DNA of 7,043 nt from an uncultured Candidatus Midichloriaceae bacterium (GTDB lineage Bacteria; Pseudomonadota; Alphaproteobacteria; Rickettsiales; Midichloriaceae), in contig CAJQNX010000070.1 of NCBI GenBank assembly GCA_905479795.1, positions 1 through 7,043 on the forward strand, read 5' to 3'. The position numbers were made by a program, and so were the translations under genes. Shown piece by piece: positions 1-6,219 of the stretch; within the stretch, counting starts at the first letter, position 1, and each line of letters starts with the position of its first letter. The notes under the pieces were generated by a model. The model had not been told where the DNA came from, did no database searches, and saw only the letters and a program-made list of their open reading frames with translations.

Positions 1-153
1 ACGGAGGATTTAATTAACAATAAATTAACTAAAACTCCACTAAAACAGAAAAATTTTACAAAAGACATATTCGATAATCAACCTTCGAATTACTACTTAA
101 CCAACGCAATTTGCAGAAATTCTATAACTATGAGAAAATGCACTAAATTTTAA
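1..153 (+). CDS. nuoG: NADH-quinone oxidoreductase subunit G (complex I), 3' end only
   Basis: Frame 1 is open from the first base to a TAA at 151-153, giving 50 codons with no start, so this is the tail of a gene that begins outside the window. The last 20 or so residues (YYLTNAICRNSITMRKC near the end) resemble the conserved C-terminal tail of alphaproteobacterial NuoG, which I recall as of the type NFYMTDPISRASxTMAKC. NuoG is the large iron-sulfur subunit of the peripheral arm of respiratory complex I, which passes electrons from NADH towards quinone at the inner membrane. Cluster-binding domains lie upstream and cannot be seen. In many relatives nuoH follows nuoG; here a methyltransferase follows instead, so the nuo operon appears split at this point. 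The identification rests on a short tail and is likely but not certain. Confidence 0.7.
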   Translation, partial: TEDLINNKLTKTPLKQKNFTKDIFDNQPSNYYLTNAICRNSITMRKCTKF

Positions 154-168
154 TAATGAATTAACCCC

Positions 169-200
169 ATATTTTGAAAAATGATGATTTTCAAAAATAT
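169..200 (+). terminator. A+T-rich hairpin after nuoG, possible terminator
   Basis: TTTTGAAAA at 172-180 and TTTTCAAAA at 188-196 are perfect reverse complements around a 7-base loop. Bases 169-171 and 198-200 extend the stem by three pairs if A197 is bulged out. The stem holds only one G-C pair and no long T run follows, so termination would be weak. The hairpin sits 15 bases after the nuoG stop and overlaps a candidate promoter, so it could also be an operator. Confidence 0.3.
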
Positions 201-203
201 AGC
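174..203 (+). promoter_or_regulatory. Possible sigma70-type promoter for the methyltransferase gene
   Basis: TTGAAA (174-179) and TATAGC (198-203) are separated by 18 bases and lie 30 bases before the ATG at 233. The -35 matches the consensus at 5 of 6 positions and the -10 at 4 of 6. In DNA this rich in A+T such matches arise easily by chance. The whole spacer is taken up by the hairpin described for 169-200. Confidence 0.3.
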
Positions 204-232
204 TTTAGTAAAAAATTGGCGTCAATAAGCTT

Positions 233-1063
233 ATGAAACCTGATAATAATAAAAATATATTACTGGGACTTCCTATTGAATATAAAAAATTACCTGAATA
301 CTTTGATGCACATAATATTAGCGATGATACAGACGTAAAAAATTCTATAATAGAAAAATTATTACGAAAACAAAAGGTAAATACAGTATTGGATCTTACA
401 TGTGGAACAGGATCACAAGTATTTTTCCTTACGAAATATGGATATAAGGTAATAGGATCAGATTTTAGTCCAGCACTATTAGAGATAGCACGTAAGAAAG
501 CTTTAAAAGAAAAGCTGGATATAAAATTTATTGATGGTGATATGCGAACATTAAATATAGGTCAATTTGACGCGGTTATTACCATATTTAATGCCATTGG
601 ACATCTTACTAAAGCTGATTTTGAAAAGGCTATACGAAATATATATAAAAATTTAAAATTTGGGGGTGTATATATTTTTGATATATTTAATTTGCAAGCT
701 ATGACAGATGCAGTGGTTCATGATTTAAGAATGGATTTAAAAAAAACAATTAATAATACTCAAATCCATAATATTCAATATTCTATAATAGATAGAATAA
801 ATGGGTTTCTCACATCTTATGATAGTTTAACAATTCAAAAAAATGCAAAAATATTAGAAAAATTTAAGAATGAATTTACATTGCAAATATATACAGCTAA
901 AGAACTTCAAAATATGCTGATTAAAAATGGATTTGAAATTGTAGGTCAATATGGAATGGATGGGTCAGAGTTTTTGGAGGAAAAAACTCTTAACATTTTG
1001 ACAGTTGCAAAAAAAAAACGTAATACTGAAAATTTTGACATCAGTAGATTTATTGATTCTTAA
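233..1063 (+). CDS. Class I SAM-dependent methyltransferase, substrate unknown
   Basis: This 276-residue cytoplasmic protein has a Rossmann-type methyltransferase core. Motif I, VLDLTCGTGSQ, is at residues 52-62 and forms the S-adenosylmethionine loop. The acidic residue after strand 2 is Asp77 in GSDFS. The strand 4 segment FDAVITIFNAIGHL is at 112-125, followed by the LKFGGVYIFDIFN segment at 141-153. The C-terminal part (about 220-262) has the YTAKELQNMLIKNGFEI pattern and ends in a VAKKK strand, as in many small-molecule methyltransferases. Roughly residues 155-215 form an insert that would shape the substrate site and gives no clue to the substrate. There is no Shine-Dalgarno sequence before the ATG. 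The gene stands alone between the nuoG tail and a decayed region, so context does not assign a function. The family is certain; naming a substrate would be guesswork. Confidence 0.85.
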   Translation: MKPDNNKNILLGLPIEYKKLPEYFDAHNISDDTDVKNSIIEKLLRKQKVNTVLDLTCGTGSQVFFLTKYGYKVIGSDFSPALLEIARKKALKEKLDIKFIDGDMRTLNIGQFDAVITIFNAIGHLTKADFEKAIRNIYKNLKFGGVYIFDIFNLQAMTDAVVHDLRMDLKKTINNTQIHNIQYSIIDRINGFLTSYDSLTIQKNAKILEKFKNEFTLQIYTAKELQNMLIKNGFEIVGQYGMDGSEFLEEKTLNILTVAKKKRNTENFDISRFIDS

Positions 1064-1212
1064 GTAATCGTGCTTTATCCGCTTACCACTTAAATAGCTA
1101 TGAAGTCTATAATAGGTTTGGTGAATTTATTGACACATCCGAGGTTGTGATTGATGACATTTTACATAATATCTATCTTTACAAACACTTCAAGATAAGG
1201 AGATACATCTAA
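1057..1212 (+). pseudogene. Open reading-frame remnant, unrecognised
   Basis: A frame different from the methyltransferase stays open for 51 codons, from just after a TGA at 1054-1056 to a TAA at 1210-1212. Its translation has a mixed, protein-like composition (SAYHLNSYEVYNRFGEFID, then a His/Lys/Arg-rich end KHFKIRRYI). There is no ATG at the head of the frame, no ribosome binding site, and the first few codons overlap the end of the methyltransferase gene. The most economical reading is the C-terminal remnant of a gene whose front has been lost, fused by deletion to the methyltransferase end. I do not recognise the family. A chance open frame is also possible. Confidence 0.3.
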
Positions 1213-1229
1213 ATAACTTTATTAATCAC

Positions 1230-1259
1230 TTGATTTTCACAGATTTAATCAGTTACAAT
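1230..1259 (+). promoter_or_regulatory. Possible promoter of the decayed transporter gene
   Basis: TTGATT (1230-1235) and TACAAT (1254-1259) are 18 bases apart, with 4 of 6 and 5 of 6 consensus matches. They lie 31 bases before the ATG of the transporter remnant. The position fits a relic promoter of that gene, but A+T-rich DNA gives such matches by chance. Confidence 0.3.
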
Positions 1260-1290
1260 TTATATATTGTTAAAGTTGTTTTAAAAAATT

Positions 1291-1703
1291 ATGGAATTTT
1301 ATTTAGAAATAATAAATAGCCTTTTAATTGCTCCTACATTATTTTTCTTTTTAGGAATTATTGCAGGAATAATTAAATCAGATTTAAAATTTCCACCTAA
1401 TATGAGTGCATTAATTTCATCATATTTAATTATGTCCATTGGATTTGATAGTGGATTTGCAATAAGTACTAATAGTATTTTTAAAGTCACTAGGTATCTC
1501 ATATTATAGCTATGTATCTTCAGCAATACCATTTATGTGTATATTTTCTTTATTTTCTGAATTTTTTATAGCAGGTAAAATAGACTTTAATAGTAAAAAA
1601 AATTTTATTGATGGGATCATTAATTATCGGTTTATTAACTGGAAATAAGGGTATGGAAAGGGTGCATGGATTTTTTATCATTCCTTTTCAAGGTATTTTG
1701 TGA
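1291..1703 (+). pseudogene. SbtA-like (DUF897) sodium-dependent bicarbonate transporter, decayed
   Basis: Three successive frames carry parts of one membrane protein. Frame A (1291-1509, 72 codons) begins at an ATG and reads LFFFLGIIAGIIKSDLKFP and then SYLIMSIGF, which match the first two helices of the SbtA/DUF897 permease family. Frame B (about 1505-1648) continues with YSYVSSAIPF and hydrophobic residues and ends at TAA 1646-1648. Frame C (1611-1703) reads GSLIIGLLTGNKGMERV and FFIIPFQGIL, matching the later conserved GSLLIGLLTG-x-KG and PFxG segments, and ends at TGA 1701-1703. Intact members have over 300 residues; only about 130 codons remain here, so a large internal piece is missing in addition to the frameshifts. 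The intact protein would import bicarbonate or a related anion with sodium at the inner membrane. The family call for frames A and C is good; the alignment of frame B is uncertain. Confidence 0.72.
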
Positions 1704-1884
1704 TTTTTTTATTATATAATAATTAATTGTAAGAGAAAGTTAAAAAATATTATAACAGAGGCTGTGGCAGAGGATATGGTATAAAATTTTACATTTAGTG
1801 TAATTTATATACTTTATTTCTGCAACTTATTCATATTTATTAATATGTAATTTTTATTTTATGCTGGTATAGCTATTAATTTTA
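1704..1884. other. Non-coding A+T-rich spacer, no gene seen
   Basis: Between the last recognisable codons of the transporter remnant and the rpmI promoter I see no supported reading frame, RNA gene or mobile-element end. Frame C can be read past its TGA to a further stop at about 1781-1783, but that stretch has no recognisable family match. The only structure is a 6-bp hairpin at 1832-1847 with a T-rich tail, too weak to call a terminator. Confidence 0.5.
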
Positions 1885-1914
1885 TTGATATTTGCTTTGT
1901 TTTAGGGTAATAAT
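1885..1914 (+). promoter_or_regulatory. Candidate promoter of the rpmI-rplT-pheS-plsY-mutL cluster
   Basis: TTGATA (1885-1890) and AATAAT (1909-1914) are separated by 18 bases, each matching the sigma70 consensus at 5 of 6 positions. It is the best-looking promoter in the window. It stands at the expected place, about 70 bases before rpmI and directly ahead of a stable leader hairpin. Transcription would begin around 1920-1925, just at the base of that hairpin. Confidence 0.5.
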
Positions 1915-1925
1915 ACACTTTATTA

Positions 1926-1959
1926 GCATCAAGGGCTATAAACGGCATGCCTTTGAAGC
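1926..1959 (+). promoter_or_regulatory. 5' leader stem-loop upstream of rpmI, possible ribosomal-protein leader
   Basis: TCAAGGGC (1929-1936) pairs with GCCTTTGA (1949-1956) in eight consecutive pairs, one of them G-U, around a 12-base loop. After one A-A mismatch, two more G-C pairs (1926-1927 with 1958-1959) close the stem. This is much more G+C-rich than its surroundings. An A run follows, not a T run, so it is not a simple terminator on this strand. The hairpin lies in the 5' leader, 17 bases before the GGAG ribosome binding site of rpmI. L20 is known to repress its own operon through the leader in Escherichia coli and Bacillus. That this hairpin does the same is inference; I could not fit it to a known L20 leader consensus. 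Confidence 0.4.
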
Positions 1960-1985
1960 AAAAAAATGTTTATATCGGAGACAAA

Positions 1986-2183
1986 ATGCCTAAAATGAAG
2001 ACTAAATCAAGTGCTAAGAAGCGTTTTAAGTTCACAGCCAGTGGAAAAGTTATAGCTACACAAGCTAATAAGCAGCATAATATGAGGAAACGTAGCAAGC
2101 GTCAAATCAGAAATCAAAGAGGTACGGCTATTTTGCCTAAAGTAGAGGCAAGGAGATTACCTCAATATATGCCATATGCTTAA
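1986..2183 (+). CDS. rpmI: 50S ribosomal protein L35
   Basis: The 65-residue product begins MPKMKTKSSAKKRFKFTASG and continues with the basic segment around residues 34-46 (RKRSKRQIRNQRG), the signature of bacterial L35. L35 is a small structural protein of the large ribosomal subunit. The frame is open further upstream to an ATG at 1947. The start at 1986 is preferred because GGAG at 1977-1980 stands 5 bases before it, because L35 proteins begin MPK(M/L)KT, and because the ATG at 1947 lies inside the loop of the leader hairpin. The C-terminus (RLPQYMPYA) resembles that of rickettsial L35. The gene is first in the cluster and ends 21 bases before rplT. I recall infC ahead of rpmI in many bacteria; it is not upstream here. 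Confidence 0.96.
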   Translation: MPKMKTKSSAKKRFKFTASGKVIATQANKQHNMRKRSKRQIRNQRGTAILPKVEARRLPQYMPYA

Positions 2184-2204
2184 TTAATTTAGTGGAGATA
2201 AAAA

Positions 2205-2585
2205 ATGTCAAGAGTAAAACGCGGAGTCACCACAAAGGCTCGTCATAAAAAAATAATAAAATTAGCCAAAGGTTACAGAGGTAGAGCAAAAAACTGTTTT
2301 AGAGTTGCTATACAAAGAGTAGAAAAAGGTTTGCAATATGCTTACAGAGATAGAAGAAATAAAAAAAGAGACTTCAGAGCTTTGTGGATTCAAAGGATTA
2401 ATGCTGCTGTTAGAGAGCAGGGTTTAGTATACTCTCAATTTATTAAAGGAATAAAGCTTGCTGGAATAGAGCTTAATAGAAAGATGTTATCAGAGCTTGC
2501 TATACATAATGCAGAAGCTTTTACTGAAATATTAAACAAAGCTAAAAAAGCTTTAGAAGAAGATATAAAAAAGTTAGCAGAATAA
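2205..2585 (+). CDS. rplT: 50S ribosomal protein L20
   Basis: The 126-residue product is close to the usual 117-120 residues, with a slightly longer charged tail (LEEDIKKLAE). The family pattern is complete: the basic N-terminal extension SRVKRGVTTKARHKK at residues 2-16, GYRGRAKN at 23-30, and the RDRRNKKRDFRALWIQRINA segment from residue 48. The globular C-terminal half (about 70-115) contains GIKLAGIELNRKMLSELA. L20 binds 23S rRNA early in assembly of the large subunit and in several bacteria also represses its own operon at the mRNA leader. GGAG at 2194-2197 lies 7 bases before the ATG. It sits between rpmI and pheS in the arrangement common to most bacteria. Confidence 0.97.
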   Translation: MSRVKRGVTTKARHKKIIKLAKGYRGRAKNCFRVAIQRVEKGLQYAYRDRRNKKRDFRALWIQRINAAVREQGLVYSQFIKGIKLAGIELNRKMLSELAIHNAEAFTEILNKAKKALEEDIKKLAE

Positions 2586-2621
2586 ATTTAGTATTTTTGA
2601 AAACTTTTAATATCTGTAAAT

Positions 2622-3686
2622 ATGTTAGATAATTTGGATTCTGTATATCAGGAATTTAAAGACTTAGTTAAAACAGTCGCAGATGGAAAGCGCTTGGATG
2701 AAATTAGAGTTAAATTTCTTGGTAAAAATGGTTTAATAACAAACGAAGCCAAAAAAATTGCCACCATACCAATTGAATCCAAAAGAGAATTTGGGGCAAG
2801 AGTCAATCAAATAAAAAATGATATACAAAAAAATATACAAGAAATTAAAGAAAATCTTGAAGATACACTTCTTAATGAAAGGCTAAAGACAGAGTCAATA
2901 GATATAACATTGCCAGGAAGAAGCTATCAAAGAGGAAAACTACACCCAATCTCACACACTATAAATTTAATAAAAAATATATTTTATTCTATGGGATTTG
3001 AGCATATTGATGGACCTGATATAGAAAATGAATGGAATAATTTTACAGCACTCAATATTCCAAAAAACCATCCAGCAAGACAGATGCACGATACATTTTA
3101 TGTTGAAAATTCTTCAAAAGGAAATTATGAAGCAGAAAATGAAGAAAAGCTAAATCTACTAAGAACTCATACATCTACTGTTCAAATTAGGCATATGTTA
3201 AAAAATAAACCACCACTGAAAATATTTTCTACAGGTAAGGTTTATAGATCTGATCACGATGCAACTCATACACCCATGTTTCATCAATTAGAATGCTTAG
3301 TAGTGGATGAAAAATCAAATATTTTGGATTTGCGAGGATGCCTAGAAATATTTTTAAAACTATTTTTTAACCTAGAACAAATCCCTATGAGATTTAGGAC
3401 TAGTTATTTTCCTTTTACAGAACCTTCTTTTGAAGTTGATATTAAATGCGATAGAAGTAAAAAAGGAGCAATAAAAATAGGAGTAGGTGATGATTGGCTA
3501 GAGATTCTTGGATGCGGTATGGTCAATAAAAAGGTACTTGAAAATGTCAATATTGATGCAGAGAAGTATCAAGGATTTGCATTTGGCGTTGGCATTGAGA
3601 GATTAGCAATGCTAAAATACAATATCTCAGACCTAAGATGTTTCTTTGAAGGTGATTTGAGGTGGCTTAATCATTATGGCTTTTAA
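2622..3686 (+). CDS. pheS: Phenylalanine--tRNA ligase alpha subunit
   Basis: This 354-residue class II aminoacyl-tRNA synthetase subunit forms, with PheT, the alpha2beta2 enzyme that attaches phenylalanine to tRNA-Phe in the cytoplasm. Residues 1-90 are the predicted N-terminal coiled coil that contacts tRNA. The catalytic domain follows: HPI at 108-110, FTALNIPKNHPARQMHDTFY from 141, RTHTS at 181-185, motif 2 around KIFSTGKVYRSD (200-211) with FHQLE (220-224), FPFTEPSFEVDI at 263-274, and motif 3 GFAFGVGIERLAML at 318-331. All expected elements are present and the length is normal. The ATG at 2622 is the first after an in-frame TGA at 2598-2600; no Shine-Dalgarno sequence is visible, so translation may depend on rplT. 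pheT, normally next, is absent; plsY begins 5 bases after the stop. Confidence 0.97.
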   Translation: MLDNLDSVYQEFKDLVKTVADGKRLDEIRVKFLGKNGLITNEAKKIATIPIESKREFGARVNQIKNDIQKNIQEIKENLEDTLLNERLKTESIDITLPGRSYQRGKLHPISHTINLIKNIFYSMGFEHIDGPDIENEWNNFTALNIPKNHPARQMHDTFYVENSSKGNYEAENEEKLNLLRTHTSTVQIRHMLKNKPPLKIFSTGKVYRSDHDATHTPMFHQLECLVVDEKSNILDLRGCLEIFLKLFFNLEQIPMRFRTSYFPFTEPSFEVDIKCDRSKKGAIKIGVGDDWLEILGCGMVNKKVLENVNIDAEKYQGFAFGVGIERLAMLKYNISDLRCFFEGDLRWLNHYGF

Positions 3687-3691
3687 TCACT

Positions 3692-4273
3692 GTGCAAACT
3701 TATTTTTTCCTATTGTTAGCTTCTTATCTACTTGGTAGCATTCCCTCAGGATTGATTTTAAGCAAAATGCTTAACAAGGGTGATTTAAGGAAAGCTGGCT
3801 CAGGAAATATAGGTGCAACTAATGCACTGAGAGTAGGCGGCAGGTTATTGGGAGCACTTACATTAATATTCGATCTATTAAAAGGATTAGTAGTTATTAT
3901 ATTAACAATATTTTTAGAACAAAAATTTATAGCAGTTTATGGTTTTGTTTGCATACTTGGACATATTTTTCCTATCTGGTTAAATTTCAAAGGAGGGAAG
4001 GGAGTTGCCACAGTATTAGGAGTGATATTAGGATTAAACCCCTTAATTGCTCTTTTGATGTCTATGATTTGGATTGTAATTTTTAAATTTTCTAAAATTT
4101 CATCAGTTGCCTCCTTAATTTCCTTATTTTTATCAATCGTTACTCTTATTGTTATTGGTACAAATTATGTTAACTCTATTTTTCTAGCACTCATTTTAAT
4201 ATTGATTGTTTATAAACATAAAGATAATATAATCAGACTATATCGTGGAGAGGAAAGTAAAATTTCTCTTTAA
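3692..4273 (+). CDS. plsY: Glycerol-3-phosphate acyltransferase PlsY
   Basis: This 193-residue inner-membrane protein transfers an acyl group from acyl phosphate to glycerol 3-phosphate, the first step of phosphatidic acid synthesis, after PlsX has made the acyl phosphate. The family's conserved cytoplasmic motifs are present: GSIPSG at residues 15-20, GSGNIGATN at 36-44, and GHIFPIWLNFKGGKGVAT at 90-107. Hydrophobic segments run at about 3-23, 52-75, 79-97, 106-132, 138-156 and 160-174, ending in a basic tail with RLYRGEESK. The start is GTG, 5 bases after the pheS stop; there is no in-frame ATG before residue 26, which is past the first motif, so GTG is needed. No Shine-Dalgarno sequence is seen, which suggests coupling to pheS translation. 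mutL follows after 26 bases. Confidence 0.95.
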   Translation: MQTYFFLLLASYLLGSIPSGLILSKMLNKGDLRKAGSGNIGATNALRVGGRLLGALTLIFDLLKGLVVIILTIFLEQKFIAVYGFVCILGHIFPIWLNFKGGKGVATVLGVILGLNPLIALLMSMIWIVIFKFSKISSVASLISLFLSIVTLIVIGTNYVNSIFLALILILIVYKHKDNIIRLYRGEESKISL

Positions 4274-4299
4274 CTGAAGAAAACTCAGGATCATAATTT

Positions 4300-6201
4300 A
4301 TGTCAATACGCGTCTTAACCACTAATACAATTAATAAAATAGCAGCTGGAGAAGTTGTTGATAGGCCTTTATCAGTTGTGAAGGAATTGGTAGAAAATTC
4401 AATTGATGCAGGTGCAACGGAAATTGAAATTGAGATTAGTAGAGGAGGTAGAAATTTTATTTCTGTAACAGATAACGGAAAAGGAATTGAAAAGAATGAA
4501 ATTGAACTGGCCTTAGAAAGGCATGCCACCTCTAAACTCAAAGAAGAAGATATAAGCAATATTCAATATTTAGGTTTTAGAGGCGAGGCTTTACCATCAA
4601 TTGCTGCTGTGAGTAAACTGAAAATTATAAGTAAAGCTTTTGAATGCAATGAGGCATGGGAAATTGAAGTAATAGGTGGTGAGAAATCCAATATAAAGCC
4701 TACTTCTCGAAATGTTGGCACAACTATACAAGTGAGGGATTTGTTTTTTTCAACACCAACAAGGTTAAAATTCTTAAAATCTGAAGCTAGTGAAACAAGT
4801 GCATCTATTGAATTACTTAACAAATTAGCATTATCAAGAGAAAATATTAGTTTTAAACTTATATCAAACGATAAAATAATTGTTGATACAAAAGCTCAAG
4901 GTGCTTCAATTCTCGATTCACCTCAAAGACTAGAAGATATTATAGGTAAAAAATTTATAGATAATGCCATAAAATTCTTTATAGAGGATGAGGAAATCAA
5001 GGTATATGGATATGCGTCAATCCCAACTTATAATGCTGCCACCTCTTTGAATCAACATTTTTTTATTAATAAAAGATTTGTCAAAGATAAGGTTTTATCT
5101 ATTGCGGTAAAAGCTGCATATAGAAATTTAATACCACACAATAGATTTCCTCAAATAGCACTGTATTTAGATATTGATCCAAAATTTGTTGATGTTAATG
5201 TTCATCCAACTAAAGCTGAAGTAAGGTTCAGAGATGGCCAAAAAATCAAAGGTATCATTATAAATGCCATAAGAGCTGCTATATCCAAAGCTGAACTGAT
5301 GAATAATAAGGAATTGGCAAATGATGCAGTTAGGTTTTTTAAACCCCAAGGTGCCTTTTATACAAAACCTAGAGAAAACAATAATAAGTTTGCTGATAAG
5401 TTGTTTCTAAATAATGAAAATCAGCAACATGGACTAAGGAATCTAATGCATAGCCATGAAGCCATTATAGGAGAATATATAGGTTTGCAACCCTCTGAAT
5501 CTAAACATAATGACAAGGAAGTATCAGATAAAAAAAATGACGAAAAATATTTAAGCGACTTTATTGAAAATGAGATAGAAAGCAGAAATATAGATGACAG
5601 TATAATTATATCAAACGAAGAATATCCATTAGGTTTTGCAAAATGTCAAATAGATAAAACCTATATAGTGGCAGAAAAAAGTGGTAGTTTAATTTTAGTT
5701 GATCAACACGCGGCGCATGAAAGATTAACTTTAGAAAAAATTAAAACACAATTAAGAAAAGGAAAGGTTGAAAGCCAAATTTTACTAATACCCGAAATAG
5801 TTGAATTGGGAAAAGTTCTAACCGAAGAAATAATTCAAAAAAAGGATAGTCTTAAGGCTTTTGGTTTGATAATTGAAAGAAATGGAATTTCTCAAATTTT
5901 AATCAGACAAGTACCATCAATATTTCAAAATTTAGATATAAACAGCTTTGTCAGAAGCGTTGCTGAAAATATTTATCTATTTGATGACATAGAGCTTATT
6001 CAGCAAAAAATAGAAGAAATTTGGGGTAATATAGCTTGCCATTCTAGCATAAGAGCTGGAAGAGTTTTAAATTTAGAAGAGATGAATGCACTCTTAAGAC
6101 AAATTGAGCAAACTTCTTTTTCAGAGCAATGTAATCACGGCAGACCTACATTTATAAAACTTGAAATGAAAGATATAAGAAAAATCTTTGAAAGGTTATG
6201 A
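4300..6201 (+). CDS. mutL: DNA mismatch repair protein MutL, endonuclease type
   Basis: The 633-residue protein links mismatch recognition by MutS to strand removal. The N-terminal GHKL ATPase has VENSIDAG at 31-38, DNGKGI at 58-63, the lid motif GFRGEALPSI at 92-101, and GTTIQVRDLF at 140-149. VDVNVHPTKAEVRF at 297-310 belongs to the S5-like domain. Residues about 340-440 form a variable, charged linker. The C-terminal dimerisation domain carries the metal-binding nuclease motif DQHAAHERLTLE at 468-479 (pattern DQHA-x2-E-x4-E), ACHSSIRAG at 579-587 and CNHGRP at 611-616. This is the set expected of MutL proteins that nick DNA themselves, as in bacteria without MutH. AGGA at 4287-4290 lies 9 bases before the ATG. 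It is the last gene of the cluster; a TGA-TAG pair on the following bases precedes a decayed region. Confidence 0.97.
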   Translation: MSIRVLTTNTINKIAAGEVVDRPLSVVKELVENSIDAGATEIEIEISRGGRNFISVTDNGKGIEKNEIELALERHATSKLKEEDISNIQYLGFRGEALPSIAAVSKLKIISKAFECNEAWEIEVIGGEKSNIKPTSRNVGTTIQVRDLFFSTPTRLKFLKSEASETSASIELLNKLALSRENISFKLISNDKIIVDTKAQGASILDSPQRLEDIIGKKFIDNAIKFFIEDEEIKVYGYASIPTYNAATSLNQHFFINKRFVKDKVLSIAVKAAYRNLIPHNRFPQIALYLDIDPKFVDVNVHPTKAEVRFRDGQKIKGIIINAIRAAISKAELMNNKELANDAVRFFKPQGAFYTKPRENNNKFADKLFLNNENQQHGLRNLMHSHEAIIGEYIGLQPSESKHNDKEVSDKKNDEKYLSDFIENEIESRNIDDSIIISNEEYPLGFAKCQIDKTYIVAEKSGSLILVDQHAAHERLTLEKIKTQLRKGKVESQILLIPEIVELGKVLTEEIIQKKDSLKAFGLIIERNGISQILIRQVPSIFQNLDINSFVRSVAENIYLFDDIELIQQKIEEIWGNIACHSSIRAGRVLNLEEMNALLRQIEQTSFSEQCNHGRPTFIKLEMKDIRKIFERL

Positions 6202-6219
6202 TAGAGATTTAGACCATAA

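Noticed and set aside
1299..1532. Reverse-strand open frame of 77 codons
   Set aside because: It is antisense to the transporter remnant, whose forward translation clearly matches a family; the reverse translation shows nothing recognisable.
1832..1847. CATATT-TATT-AATATG hairpin followed by a T-rich stretch, considered as a terminator
   Set aside because: The stem has six pairs with one G-C, and no intact gene ends nearby; such structures are expected by chance in this base composition.
1947..1985. Upstream in-frame ATG that would add 13 residues to L35
   Set aside because: It has no ribosome binding site, lies in the loop of the leader hairpin, and L35 proteins begin at the MPKMKT that follows a GGAG site.
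4233..4823. Two reverse-strand open frames opposite the start of mutL
   Set aside because: Their translations mirror conserved MutL ATPase codons and have no features of their own.
5167..5349. Reverse-strand open frame of 60 codons inside mutL
   Set aside because: It lies opposite a conserved part of mutL and has no ribosome binding site or recognisable motif.
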